Source of the DNA: Desulfobulbaceae bacterium
Lineage (GTDB): Bacteria > Desulfobacterota > Desulfobulbia > Desulfobulbales > Desulfocapsaceae
Direction: 5' to 3'
Assembly: GCA_031256095.1 (NCBI GenBank)
Contig: JAIRRG010000090.1
Span: 1-8,815, forward strand
DNA length: 8,815 nucleotides
Positions 1-5,645 of this stretch are shown in pieces. A program made the translations under genes and the position numbers. Under the pieces are notes generated by a model. The model was not told where the DNA came from, made no database searches, and saw nothing but the letters and a program-made list of their open reading frames with translations. Numbering within the stretch: position 1 is the first letter of the stretch; every line of letters begins with the position of its first letter.

Positions 1-28
1 CCATGATAATCCACGATAAAATTCCCAC
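1..28 (-). CDS. N-terminal fragment of probable GlsB/YeaQ/YmgE-family membrane protein (partial)
   Basis: Only the first nine or so codons lie in the window. A GTG at 28-26 follows AAGGAG (40-35) with a 6-nt gap and reads (M)GILSWIIMG. This resembles the usual opening of the small GlsB/YeaQ/YmgE (transglycosylase-associated) family, which are roughly 80-residue proteins with three membrane helices. An in-frame ATG at 34-32 directly abuts the ribosome binding site and is a less likely start. The assignment rests on a very short stretch, so it is a recognition by eye, not a proven homology. The gene is on the same strand as the cyd operon, about 130 bp beyond the aminotransferase stop, and has its own ribosome binding site. 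Confidence 0.45.
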
Positions 29-52
29 TGTCATCTCCTTTGTTGTCTGTTT

Positions 53-79
53 GTTTACCTCTGGCCCAGGGCCGGAAAC
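53..79. repeat. Imperfect hairpin between dat and the left-edge gene
   Basis: The core GGCCC-A-GGGCC is flanked by GTTTACC and GGAAAC, which can pair imperfectly (GTTT with AAAC, CC with GG). Neither strand has a T-run directly after it, so it is not a convincing intrinsic terminator. It is the only strongly self-complementary element in the 130-bp gap after the aminotransferase gene and may cap or end that transcript. Confidence 0.3.
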
Positions 80-111
80 CTTCAATAATACATCAACGAA
101 ATTTTAGCGCT

Positions 112-170
112 CTTTCAGCAGGCCTTCGGTAAACTTTCAGCAAGCTTTCGGCAAACTCTCAGCGGCAAAG
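112..170. repeat. Tandem 22-bp repeat, two full units and a collapsed third, at the 3' end of dat
   Basis: Two adjacent 22-bp units run 112-133 and 134-155. They share CTTTCAGCA, TTCGG and AAA blocks and differ at a few positions. A shortened third copy (CTCTCAGCGGCAAAG) runs 156-170 and contains the TGA stop of the aminotransferase gene. On the minus strand the units begin TTTGCCG or TTTACCG and end CTGAAAG. The period is not a multiple of three and the full copies lie after the stop, so the array is not protein-driven; it looks like local duplication of the 3' end of the gene. Confidence 0.6.
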
Positions 171-1010
171 CCGCTCGATATCTTGCCGCAAGGCGTCGCC
201 CAAACGGCGGCAGACGGCGCCAGGCCGGCCATCGGCCACCGGCTTGCCATCAAGGCTTGTCACCGGTGTTACCTCCAAGGTGGTGCTCAAGGCCATCAGT
301 TCGGAAAGTTTGGCTATTTCATGCTGAAAAACCGGCGTTTCCCTAACCGGGATTGCCAGTTCCCGGCAGAGTTCCATAACCGCCTGGCGGGTAATCCCCG
401 GCAAAATGGAGTTGTCAAGCGGCGCCGTGCGCACTTCGCCATCGGCGACGGCCATGATGTTGGTATGCGAACCTTCCAAGAGCGCCCCATCGCGGATGAA
501 AATCGCCTCGTCGGCGCCGTGGTCGGCGGCCTGCTGATTGGCCAGGACGTTGGCAACGAGGGCAGTGGTCTTGATGTCGCAGCGGCCCCAGCGGTTGTCG
601 GCAAGGGTGATGGCGACGATGCCCCGCTCCTGCTTGCGCCGCAGCGGCGTCTCGTCCAGAGACCGCGCCGAGGCATAGATGGTCAAAGGTGGTGGCGGCT
701 GCGGAAAGGCGTGCTGTCGTGGGGCGCGGCCACGGGTGATGTGCAGATAGATGCTGGCGGCGCCGCTCAGACCGTTTTCGGCCAACAGCCGCCGGACAAC
801 ATCGGCGAGAAAGGAAAAATCGCTTGGCGCCAGCCGGAGTTGACTGGCGCAGTAAGACAAACGGGCCAGATGATCGTCGAGACGATACGGATGCCCGTTG
901 TAAACGCGAATTACATCGTAGACGCCGTCGGCGAAAAGGAAGCCTCTATCCTCTGGGCTGATGCTGATTTCTTGCAGAGGCAGATAGGCACCGTTGAAAT
1001 AAGCCAACAT
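159..1010 (-). CDS. dat: D-amino-acid aminotransferase (PLP fold type IV)
   Basis: Predicted cytosolic enzyme interconverting D-alanine plus 2-oxoglutarate with pyruvate plus D-glutamate, supplying D-amino acids for peptidoglycan. With the start at 1010 the protein has 283 residues, the length of the Bacillus enzyme. Family landmarks fall nearly at the Bacillus numbers: DGVY with Tyr31, the D-substrate signature RGRAPRQHAFP with Arg98 and His100, the PLP lysine in CDIK at Lys147 (Bacillus Lys145), and Glu179 in EGSHTNI (Glu177). The RxH pair favours a D-amino-acid enzyme over branched-chain aminotransferase or aminodeoxychorismate lyase. A longer frame opens at 1076, but its first 22 residues overlap the upstream 30-codon gene and match nothing in the family. 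There is no clear Shine-Dalgarno before 1010. The start lies 10 nt after the previous stop, suggesting translational coupling as last gene of the cyd operon. Confidence 0.88.
   Translation of the reverse strand: MLAYFNGAYLPLQEISISPEDRGFLFADGVYDVIRVYNGHPYRLDDHLARLSYCASQLRLAPSDFSFLADVVRRLLAENGLSGAASIYLHITRGRAPRQHAFPQPPPPLTIYASARSLDETPLRRKQERGIVAITLADNRWGRCDIKTTALVANVLANQQAADHGADEAIFIRDGALLEGSHTNIMAVADGEVRTAPLDNSILPGITRQAVMELCRELAIPVRETPVFQHEIAKLSELMALSTTLEVTPVTSLDGKPVADGRPGAVCRRLGDALRQDIERLCR
161..175 (-). repeat. Short perfect hairpin over the dat stop codon
   Basis: AGCGGC, TTT, GCCGCT on the minus strand forms a 6-bp stem with a 3-nt loop. It covers the last codons and part of the TGA of the aminotransferase gene. 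The following bases are GAGAGTTTGCC, with no real U-tract. It could protect the mRNA 3' end, but evidence for termination is weak. Confidence 0.35.
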
Positions 1011-1020
1011 GCCATGGGCT

Positions 1021-1113
1021 TTACAGCAAATCGTGTTTATCGAGCAGCCCGGCGGACCATTTATACGACAGGGCAATCACCACTACCCAGAGAATCAAAA
1101 GAATAGCGTCCAT
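1021..1113 (-). CDS. 30-residue single-helix membrane protein in the cyd operon; candidate bd-oxidase accessory subunit
   Basis: A 30-codon ORF between cydB and dat on the same strand. ATG at 1113 is preceded by AAAGGAG with a 6-nt gap (AAGAA region), an excellent ribosome binding site. The product starts MDA, then has a hydrophobic helix (residues 4-15 ILLILWVVVIAL), then SYKW and a charged tail ending DKHDLL. Size, single helix, short acidic N-terminus, charged C-terminus and place directly after cydB are what is seen in the small bd-oxidase subunits CydX (E. coli) and CydS (Geobacillus). The sequence is not obviously homologous to either. Reading it as a third subunit is inference from position and architecture. 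A hairpin-forming inverted repeat (1134-1182) sits just upstream of its ribosome binding site. Its stop is 10 nt before the dat start. Confidence 0.7.
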   Translation of the reverse strand: MDAILLILWVVVIALSYKWSAGLLDKHDLL

Positions 1114-1133
1114 TTCTTTCTCCTTTGCGGCAA

Positions 1134-1182
1134 AGCGGGAACGGCAGACCGTCAGGCAAGCCGTTGGCAGGCCGTTCCCGCT
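1134..1182 (-). repeat. Perfect 12-bp inverted repeat between cydB and the small ORF
   Basis: AGCGGGAACGGC (1134-1145) and GCCGTTCCCGCT (1171-1182) are exact reverse complements with a 25-nt loop. In the operon mRNA the hairpin falls about 30 nt after the cydB stop and ends about 13 nt before the AAAGGAG of the small ORF. The GCCGTT motif is repeated inside the loop at 1160-1165, so the shorter AACGGC/GCCGTT pairing can compete with the full stem. No U-tract follows on the minus strand, so this is more likely an mRNA-stability or processing element, or a translational switch, than a terminator. Confidence 0.6.
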
Positions 1183-1211
1183 GGATTGTTGGTTTTTGTT
1201 GTATCAGGGTT

Positions 1212-2357
1212 TCAGTAGCTTTCTTTGTCCTGAACATCAGCAAGCGATAATTTGCCCATAGAATACCAGATGTGGGCGATATAGGCCAGCACCAGCGGAA
1301 TCACCATGGCCACGTAGGTCATGGCCGTCAGCGTGAAGTGGCTGGACGAGGCGTTGTAAATGGTCAGGCTCGATTGCAGGTCGGCTTTTGAGGGATAGAA
1401 CGGCGTGTTGTTGAAGCCGGCCAGGAAAAAGACCGTCAGGCCAACCAAAATCGTGCCCAAGCCGCCACACCATATACCGGCTTTGCTGGTTTTGAAGCTG
1501 GTCAGAAAAACACCGAGTATCACGAGAATCAGGCCAAGCAGCAGCAGCACGAGCAGCAGCGGCATTTCCATCAAATTGTTGAAATACTTCTGATGCACCA
1601 TGCTGACGACACCATTCTGGTCAAAGGAGAAACCATCGAAAAACATGAAGTAACCCAGAATGATGACGAGGAAGGGCAGGGCGCAAATGAAGCTTTGCAG
1701 ACAGGATTTACGCAGGCGTTTCTCCAGCTCCGGCACACCGGCGAAGTCGATGTTGTTGACGAGAAACATCGCCCCCAAGGCCCTGGCGTTGAAAACCAGA
1801 AACAGTCCCATCGACAGGTTGAAGGCCACATGGAACAGGTTGAAGGTCAAGACCGCATCCAGGCCGCGTAGCGGACTGGTCCAGGTAACGCGGTTGAAGG
1901 CATCAAGCGTGAAGTTTGATCCCGTGAAGAAGGTGCCAACGGCGGCGCCAATCAAAAGAATGCCGATGGCGCCGTTGATGAAAAGAAAAAGTTCATAGGT
2001 GACGGCACCCAAAAGATTGCCGGGTTTTTTGCGGAATTCGTAGCTCACCGCCTGTATGACGAAGGTGAAGAGGATGAGTATCCATACCCAGTAAGCGCCG
2101 CCGAAACTGGTCGAGTAGAATTTCGGGAAGGCGGCGAACAGGGCGCCGCCAAAAAGCACCAAGGTGGTGAAGGTCAGCTCCCATTTGCGGCCCAGGGAGT
2201 TGATCACCAGATTTTTTTCGACATCGGTTTTCGCCACTTGCCACAACAGGGTCTGTCCACCCTGGACAAAGGTGAGAAACAAAAAGAGTGAACCGACCAC
2301 CGAGGCCAGGATCCACCAAAGCTGTTGTAGAATCACCGTATCAAGGCTGCCTATCAT
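1212..2357 (-). CDS. cydB: Cytochrome bd ubiquinol oxidase subunit II (CydB)
   Basis: Subunit II of the bd-type quinol:O2 oxidoreductase of the cytoplasmic membrane, partner of CydA. At 381 residues it has the expected length and many hydrophobic segments. The N-terminal part contains GRKWELTFTTLVLFGGALF and then the aromatic FYSTSFGGAYWVW region, typical of the Bacteroides/Desulfobacterota branch. Trp59-Glu60 appear to correspond to Trp57-Asp58 of the E. coli subunit, where the acidic residue belongs to the proton path; here it is Glu. The ATG at 2357 lies 1 nt after the cydA stop, and its ribosome binding site (GAGGTG) is made of the last two cydA codons, so the two genes are translationally coupled. 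Confidence 0.95.
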   Translation of the reverse strand: MIGSLDTVILQQLWWILASVVGSLFLFLTFVQGGQTLLWQVAKTDVEKNLVINSLGRKWELTFTTLVLFGGALFAAFPKFYSTSFGGAYWVWILILFTFVIQAVSYEFRKKPGNLLGAVTYELFLFINGAIGILLIGAAVGTFFTGSNFTLDAFNRVTWTSPLRGLDAVLTFNLFHVAFNLSMGLFLVFNARALGAMFLVNNIDFAGVPELEKRLRKSCLQSFICALPFLVIILGYFMFFDGFSFDQNGVVSMVHQKYFNNLMEMPLLLVLLLLGLILVILGVFLTSFKTSKAGIWCGGLGTILVGLTVFFLAGFNNTPFYPSKADLQSSLTIYNASSSHFTLTAMTYVAMVIPLVLAYIAHIWYSMGKLSLADVQDKESY

Positions 2358-2358
2358 A

Positions 2359-3894
2359 TTACACCTCTTTTGGTCCGTTGTTAATCTGTTTGGTCATGAT
2401 GCCAATTTCAGCAATAAGAAGCACGGTGAAGATGACCAGGAACAAAAAGAACGTGGTCTGAACACTGGCCGCACCGATATTGGTGGTGGCGACGTTCACC
2501 GGCAGCATGTCCTGAATCGCCCACGGCTGGCGGCCCACTTCGGCGACAATCCAGCCGGCCTGGGAAGCGATCATGGCCAGGAAAAAGGAGATGAAACCGA
2601 CAAACAACAGGACTTGGCTGCCCATCAGGGTATTTTTCGCTGCCTTCCGCAAAAAGACAATGAACAGGATCAGGAAAACGATACCGAGGACAACCATGAT
2701 ATGGAACGAATAGAAAGTCAGGGCGACCGGCGGCACGGTATCCTCCGCTTTTTGCAGATAGCCGTAGCCCATGAACTCCTGATTGGCAGTGAATTTGGCC
2801 AGGCTGGCTTGGGCGGCGGCCTCGTCTCCGGCCTTTTTCGCTTCCTTATAGGCGGTGAGGTCGGCAATCGCCTCTTTGCCGCGGCTGATTTTATCGGCGG
2901 CGGAAAGAATCTTCTGCTCGGCGTTGCCATAGACGAGATCATCAATGCCGGGCACGAACTTATCGAAGCCACGGCCGGCCATCAGGCCGAGGACGCCCGG
3001 AATCTTGACCGAGGCGGCAAAGGCGGCCTGGTTGTCACCCGGTTTTTTGTCGCGGTTGATAATGCCGAGGGCGATGATGCCAGGATTAGTCTCGCCCTTG
3101 TAATAGCCTTCATAAGCGGCCAGTTTCATCGGCTGTGTCTTGGCATTGACATAGGCTGACTCGTCGCCGGTGATGCCGGCGTAAATGGTGGCGACCAAGC
3201 CAAAGACCGAGGCCACCAAAATCGATTTGCGGGCCATTTCTTTATGTTTGCCTCGCAAGAGATACCAAGACGACACCGAGATGACAAACAGCGAGCCAAC
3301 GATGAAGCTGGTGCTGGTGGTATGGGTGAATTTGGCCATTGCCACCGGAGAGAACAGGACCTGCCAGAAGTTGACCATCTCATAGCGGACGGTTTCCGGG
3401 TTGAAATGCATACCCGCCGGATACTGCATCCAGCCGTTGGCGACGAGAATCCACAGGGCCGACAGGTTTGAGCCGATGGCCACCATCCAGGTTGAGAACA
3501 GATGGAAACCTTTCGATACGCGGTCCCAGCCAAAAAACATCACCGCGAAGAAGGTCGCTTCGAGGAAAAAGGCGACGATGCCCTCGATCGCCAAGGGGGC
3601 GCCGAAGATGTCGCCGACCATCCAGGAATAGTTTGACCAGTTGGTGCCGAACTCAAATTCCATGATGATGCCGGTGGCGACGCCAACCGCGAAATTGATG
3701 CCGAACAGCTTCATCCAGAACTTGGCAGTGTTCTTCCATTCTTCCTTGCCGCTGCGGACGTACAGCGTCTCAAAAAAGGCGCACAGAAAGGAAAGGCCCA
3801 ATGTTATTGGTACAAATATCCAGTGATACATCGCCGTCAGGGCGAACTGGTATCGCGCCCAGTCGACCGTAGTAGCTAAACCGACTCCATCCAT
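2359..3894 (-). CDS. cydA: Cytochrome bd ubiquinol oxidase subunit I (CydA)
   Basis: Haem-bearing subunit that oxidises quinol and reduces O2 to water at high affinity without pumping protons; in an anaerobe it would mainly detoxify oxygen. The 511 residues align by eye with E. coli CydA. His24 matches His19 and His191 matches His186. Glu104 and Glu112 in APLAIEGIVAFFLEAT match Glu99 and Glu107. Met400 in SFHIMV matches Met393, and GRQPW is at 454-458. Quinol-site residues Lys257 and Glu262 (MKLAAYE) match Lys252 and Glu257. The Q-loop, about 255-385, is of the long type and carries an Ala/Lys-rich insert near 326-370. The ATG at 3894 follows a perfect AAGGAGG with a suitable gap. The upstream DUF4492 gene stops 21 nt earlier. 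Confidence 0.97.
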   Translation of the reverse strand: MDGVGLATTVDWARYQFALTAMYHWIFVPITLGLSFLCAFFETLYVRSGKEEWKNTAKFWMKLFGINFAVGVATGIIMEFEFGTNWSNYSWMVGDIFGAPLAIEGIVAFFLEATFFAVMFFGWDRVSKGFHLFSTWMVAIGSNLSALWILVANGWMQYPAGMHFNPETVRYEMVNFWQVLFSPVAMAKFTHTTSTSFIVGSLFVISVSSWYLLRGKHKEMARKSILVASVFGLVATIYAGITGDESAYVNAKTQPMKLAAYEGYYKGETNPGIIALGIINRDKKPGDNQAAFAASVKIPGVLGLMAGRGFDKFVPGIDDLVYGNAEQKILSAADKISRGKEAIADLTAYKEAKKAGDEAAAQASLAKFTANQEFMGYGYLQKAEDTVPPVALTFYSFHIMVVLGIVFLILFIVFLRKAAKNTLMGSQVLLFVGFISFFLAMIASQAGWIVAEVGRQPWAIQDMLPVNVATTNIGAASVQTTFFLFLVIFTVLLIAEIGIMTKQINNGPKEV

Positions 3895-3915
3895 AAACAG
3901 CCTCCTTAAATTAGG

Positions 3916-4191
3916 TTATTGCGGGTTTTGTCTGTCGCGCAACTGTTGGAAAACATGGTCGGCGCGTTGTTGATCGTTGTGAAAATTTTCCGCGAGAAAA
4001 TTTGGAAAGAAAAACAGCTTGAGAATGGCGAACATGACGATCAGTTTGATAATAATCAGCTTCCACAGGGTCTTGCCCACGGTCATGCGGCGGAAGCCAT
4101 CAAGGTAAAAACGGACGATGCCGGTGAGACAGAAATTTTTGATCACGGCTGGGGTCCGATCGTGTTTCGTGAAAAAACCGGACGAATGCAC
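3916..4191 (-). CDS. DUF4492-family small membrane protein, first gene of the cyd operon
   Basis: A 91-codon frame with the conserved block FYLDGFRRMTVGKTLW followed by a hydrophobic stretch (KLIIIKLIVMFAILKLFFF) and PNFL, which I recognise as the DUF4492 family. These are small one-helix proteins of unknown function found next to cydAB in Bacteroidota and some other anaerobes. A role in assembly or stability of the bd oxidase is inference from gene context. The helix covers about residues 42-64, with a polar tail rich in Gln, Asn and Asp. The start is uncertain: GTG at 4191 has no clear Shine-Dalgarno. A second in-frame GTG at 4146 (giving MIKNF, 76 residues) would better match the usual family length but also lacks one. 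Confidence 0.82.
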   Translation of the reverse strand: MHSSGFFTKHDRTPAVIKNFCLTGIVRFYLDGFRRMTVGKTLWKLIIIKLIVMFAILKLFFFPNFLAENFHNDQQRADHVFQQLRDRQNPQ

Positions 4192-4198
4192 CCGGCTA
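4165..4198 (-). promoter_or_regulatory. Terminator-like hairpin in the cyd operon leader
   Basis: On the minus strand AGCCGG, a 10-nt loop, then CCGGTT runs into a T-tract (the CCGG is followed by six T). The stem is four GC pairs plus a G-U and an A-U. It begins about 13 nt after the predicted transcription start and its loop contains the GTG at 4191. If translation really starts at 4146 this would be a leader attenuator; if it starts at 4191 the start codon is in the loop. The stem is short, so confidence is low. Confidence 0.3.
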
Positions 4199-4217
4199 AA
4201 TATTTATTAAAGGCATT

Positions 4218-4246
4218 AGGATAGCTGGGTGTTTGCAACTTGTCAA
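4218..4246 (-). promoter_or_regulatory. Sigma70-type promoter of the DUF4492-cydAB-dat operon
   Basis: Read on the minus strand, TTGACA (4246-4241) is a perfect -35 box, followed by a 17-bp spacer and TATCCT (4223-4218) as -10. Transcription would start near 4211, about 20 nt before the GTG of the DUF4492 gene. Box match, spacing and position all agree, and no other promoter this good is visible upstream of cydA. Confidence 0.72.
4233..4246. promoter_or_regulatory. Possible FNR/CRP-family operator on the cyd -35 box
   Basis: TTGCAACTTGTCAA fits the outer TTG-N8-CAA frame of FNR-type sites and matches 7 of the 10 specified bases of TTGAT-N4-ATCAA. It coincides with the -35 element, so a bound protein would block the promoter. 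Regulation of cyd genes by FNR-family or other redox regulators is well known; this specific site is inference. Confidence 0.25.
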
Positions 4247-4274
4247 GAATAGTTCCTATCTATATTCATGGCTT

Positions 4275-4288
4275 ATTGATGTATCAAT
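4275..4288. promoter_or_regulatory. Palindrome ATTGAT-GT-ATCAAT upstream of the cyd promoter
   Basis: Two perfect 6-bp arms with a 2-bp spacer, centred about 70 bp upstream of the predicted transcription start, where activators commonly bind. The half-sites are identical to FNR half-sites (TTGAT/ATCAA), but the spacing is two instead of four, so it is not a normal FNR box. The regulator is unknown. Confidence 0.35.
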
Positions 4289-4461
4289 TGGCCTCCTTTA
4301 AGTGAGGATGGAGGAGACTGGGCCAAGGGGACGAAGCCGGGGATGCTTGGGGTCCCGGTAAAACCCTAGCCTTGGTGACGGCAATGCCAGTCGCAGCCAG
4401 GCCGCTTCCATATTGTTGAGCTTGGGCGTTTTGCTGGTAGCGGTGCGCATCATAAAATGGC
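4289..4461. other. Intergenic stretch between tunR and the cyd promoter region, no supported gene
   Basis: With the promoter and palindrome to its left this makes a gene-free gap of about 270 bp. A minus-strand frame of 51 codons (4453-4298) exists but has no ribosome binding site and no recognisable family. A sequence AAAGGAGG at 4298-4291 on the minus strand resembles a ribosome binding site, but only stubs of four and eight codons follow it. CCTCC near 4292 and GGAGG near 4310 can pair. I see no clear terminator for tunR here. Confidence 0.5.
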
Positions 4462-5511
4462 TCAGGCGCTTTGCAGGATAACGGCGTTGGCGCTGAACAG
4501 GAGCCGGGCCGCGTCTCTTTCCTTCAGCCCGAGTTTTAAAAAGCCGGGTGTGGAAACGATGGCGCAGAGTTCGGCGCCGTCGGCCAGCCGCACCGCGCAT
4601 TCGGTGTTGATTCGTCCGGATTTGATGCGGACGATGACGCCCTCGCGCCGGTTGTCGGCGCTGCTGTCGCCGGGCCGGGCGCAAGATTCGAGAATAAGCC
4701 AGGGCGCTTTGATTTCCGCGGTCAAAAGAGTCCCTAGGCGCAATCCGAGGCGCTGGGCGCTGGCTCGCGTAATCACCGAAAAAATACTGCCGCTATCGGC
4801 TGTTGCCAGTTCAACCAGAGTCTGTACATCACCTTCGGTCAGGCTCCGCACTTTGCCGAAGAAACTGTTGCGAGCGCTGCTCTGCCGCGCCGCTTCCCGC
4901 TCGATGTACAGGCGAGTCACTTCCCGCATGTCTTCGTCGGAAAACGAAAAATAGGCGCTGGTCAGGTTCGGTGAAGAGTGGCCCAACAGGCGTTGTACCG
5001 CCGGCAGCGGCAGGTTTCCTCGCATCAGTTCCACCGCCCTGGCCCGGCGGATCATCTCGGGGCCACCCCGTTTTTTGGCGAAACCACAGGCCTCGGCCCG
5101 CTCATAAAATTTCCGCCGGACAAAACCGGGATCAACGGCGAAAGAACTCCTCGCCGCCGTCCCTTGCTGGTTAGGGGCGGGCAGGAGTTGACGCAGGCGG
5201 CGAGCCAGTTCTTCAGAAATCGGCACTTCCCGGCCATCAGTGTCGCCGCCATGCAAGCGGATACTCTGGCCGGCGAAATTGAGGTCGGCCCCGGTCAGCG
5301 ACAAGACTTCGCTCAGCTTGGCGCCGGTGTAGCGAATCAGCAGGAAAATAGCCAGGATGCGATGACGCGGGGCCTGGCCTTTTTTGCTTTTCGCCTGTGC
5401 CGCCCATTCTTGGTAGGACTGTTCCAGTCCCGCCAACTGGCTGGCGTTCAGCGTTTCACCGTCGGCTGTGTCGCCGTCCGGCGGTGTGGTGATAATGTGG
5501 TTCTGGTCCAT
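4462..5511 (-). CDS. tunR: TunR-like transcription factor: tyrosine-recombinase DNA-binding domain fused to tandem Mop/TOBE domains
   Basis: 349 residues. About 20-205 is a XerC/D-like domain (IRYTGAKLSEVLSLTGADL; LLGHSSPNLTSAYF). It is followed by two Mop/TOBE domains, about 212-276, with the classic SARNSFFGKV start, and about 287-348. ModE uses the same sensing half on a different DNA-binding domain; recombinase plus di-Mop is the TunR family, reported to control tungstate/molybdate transport in sulfate reducers. The recombinase active site is eroded: Lys65 replaces the first catalytic Arg, Glu152 replaces the HxxR histidine and Arg156 the following His. Arg155, His178 and Tyr187 remain. 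There is no N-terminal core-binding domain. DNA binding without recombination is therefore likely. The ATG at 5511 has AAAGGA almost touching it, an unusually tight spacing. It diverges from a broken TSUP transporter gene across a shared operator region. Confidence 0.87.
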   Translation of the reverse strand: MDQNHIITTPPDGDTADGETLNASQLAGLEQSYQEWAAQAKSKKGQAPRHRILAIFLLIRYTGAKLSEVLSLTGADLNFAGQSIRLHGGDTDGREVPISEELARRLRQLLPAPNQQGTAARSSFAVDPGFVRRKFYERAEACGFAKKRGGPEMIRRARAVELMRGNLPLPAVQRLLGHSSPNLTSAYFSFSDEDMREVTRLYIEREAARQSSARNSFFGKVRSLTEGDVQTLVELATADSGSIFSVITRASAQRLGLRLGTLLTAEIKAPWLILESCARPGDSSADNRREGVIVRIKSGRINTECAVRLADGAELCAIVSTPGFLKLGLKERDAARLLFSANAVILQSA

Positions 5512-5541
5512 GTCCTTTAGTTTTGTCGCCTCTGCTTTTTA

Positions 5542-5567
5542 GACACGATTCTCACTTTATTCGTGTC
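5542..5567. promoter_or_regulatory. 26-bp inverted repeat, candidate TunR operator
   Basis: GACACGA (5542-5548), a 12-bp spacer, then TCGTGTC (5561-5567): perfect 7-bp arms. The size suits a protein descended from Xer recombinases, whose sites are two inverted arms around a central region; TunR sites are reported to be about 30 bp. It lies in the divergent tunR/TSUP intergenic region, covers the predicted tunR -10 box and abuts the predicted TSUP -35 box. A single further half-site, TCGTGAC, is at 5629-5635. Binding by this TunR is inference. Confidence 0.6.
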
Positions 5568-5582
5568 ATATTTTGACGTAAA
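5554..5582 (-). promoter_or_regulatory. Predicted tunR promoter, overlapped by the inverted repeat
   Basis: On the minus strand TTTACG (5582-5577), a 17-bp spacer and TAAAGT (5559-5554) make a moderate sigma70-type promoter. The -10 box lies in the spacer of the inverted repeat and one repeat arm lies between the boxes, so a protein on the repeat should block it, suggesting autorepression. Confidence 0.4.
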
Positions 5583-5601
5583 CCCATAAAGGGGATACAA
5601 G
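5573..5601 (+). promoter_or_regulatory. Predicted promoter of the former TSUP transporter gene
   Basis: TTGACG (5573-5578), 17-bp spacer, TACAAG (5596-5601). The -35 box begins 6 bp after the inverted repeat and overlaps the divergent tunR -35 box by two bases. Transcription would start near 5608, about 48 nt before the ATG with the strong ribosome binding site at 5656. Confidence 0.45.
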
Positions 5602-5645
5602 AAAAAATGAAGATATGAAAGTATTTTTTCGTGACATCTCATTGC

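Noticed and set aside
1010..1076. Longer N-terminus for the D-amino-acid aminotransferase
   Set aside because: The extra 22 codons overlap the 30-codon small ORF in another frame and match nothing in the family; the start at 1010 gives the expected length and catalytic residue numbers.
183..1106. Long plus-strand open frame opposite the aminotransferase gene
   Set aside because: It is the antisense shadow of a GC-rich, clearly recognisable gene; no family features or ribosome binding site.
2164..3159. 331-codon plus-strand frame opposite cydA and cydB
   Set aside because: Antisense shadow across two certain genes, with low-complexity content and no domain.
4275..4288. Calling the palindrome a bona fide FNR box
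   Set aside because: The spacer is 2 bp instead of 4 bp, so it is reported only as an unassigned palindrome.
4298..4453. 51-codon minus-strand frame after tunR (starts MMRTATSK)
   Set aside because: No ribosome binding site and no recognisable family; could be a remnant or a dispersed repeat, but this cannot be shown from the window.
4462..5511. Treating this gene as a phage or integron integrase of a mobile element
   Set aside because: The C-terminal Mop/TOBE pair, missing core-binding domain and substituted catalytic residues fit a TunR regulator; no att sites or phage genes adjoin it.
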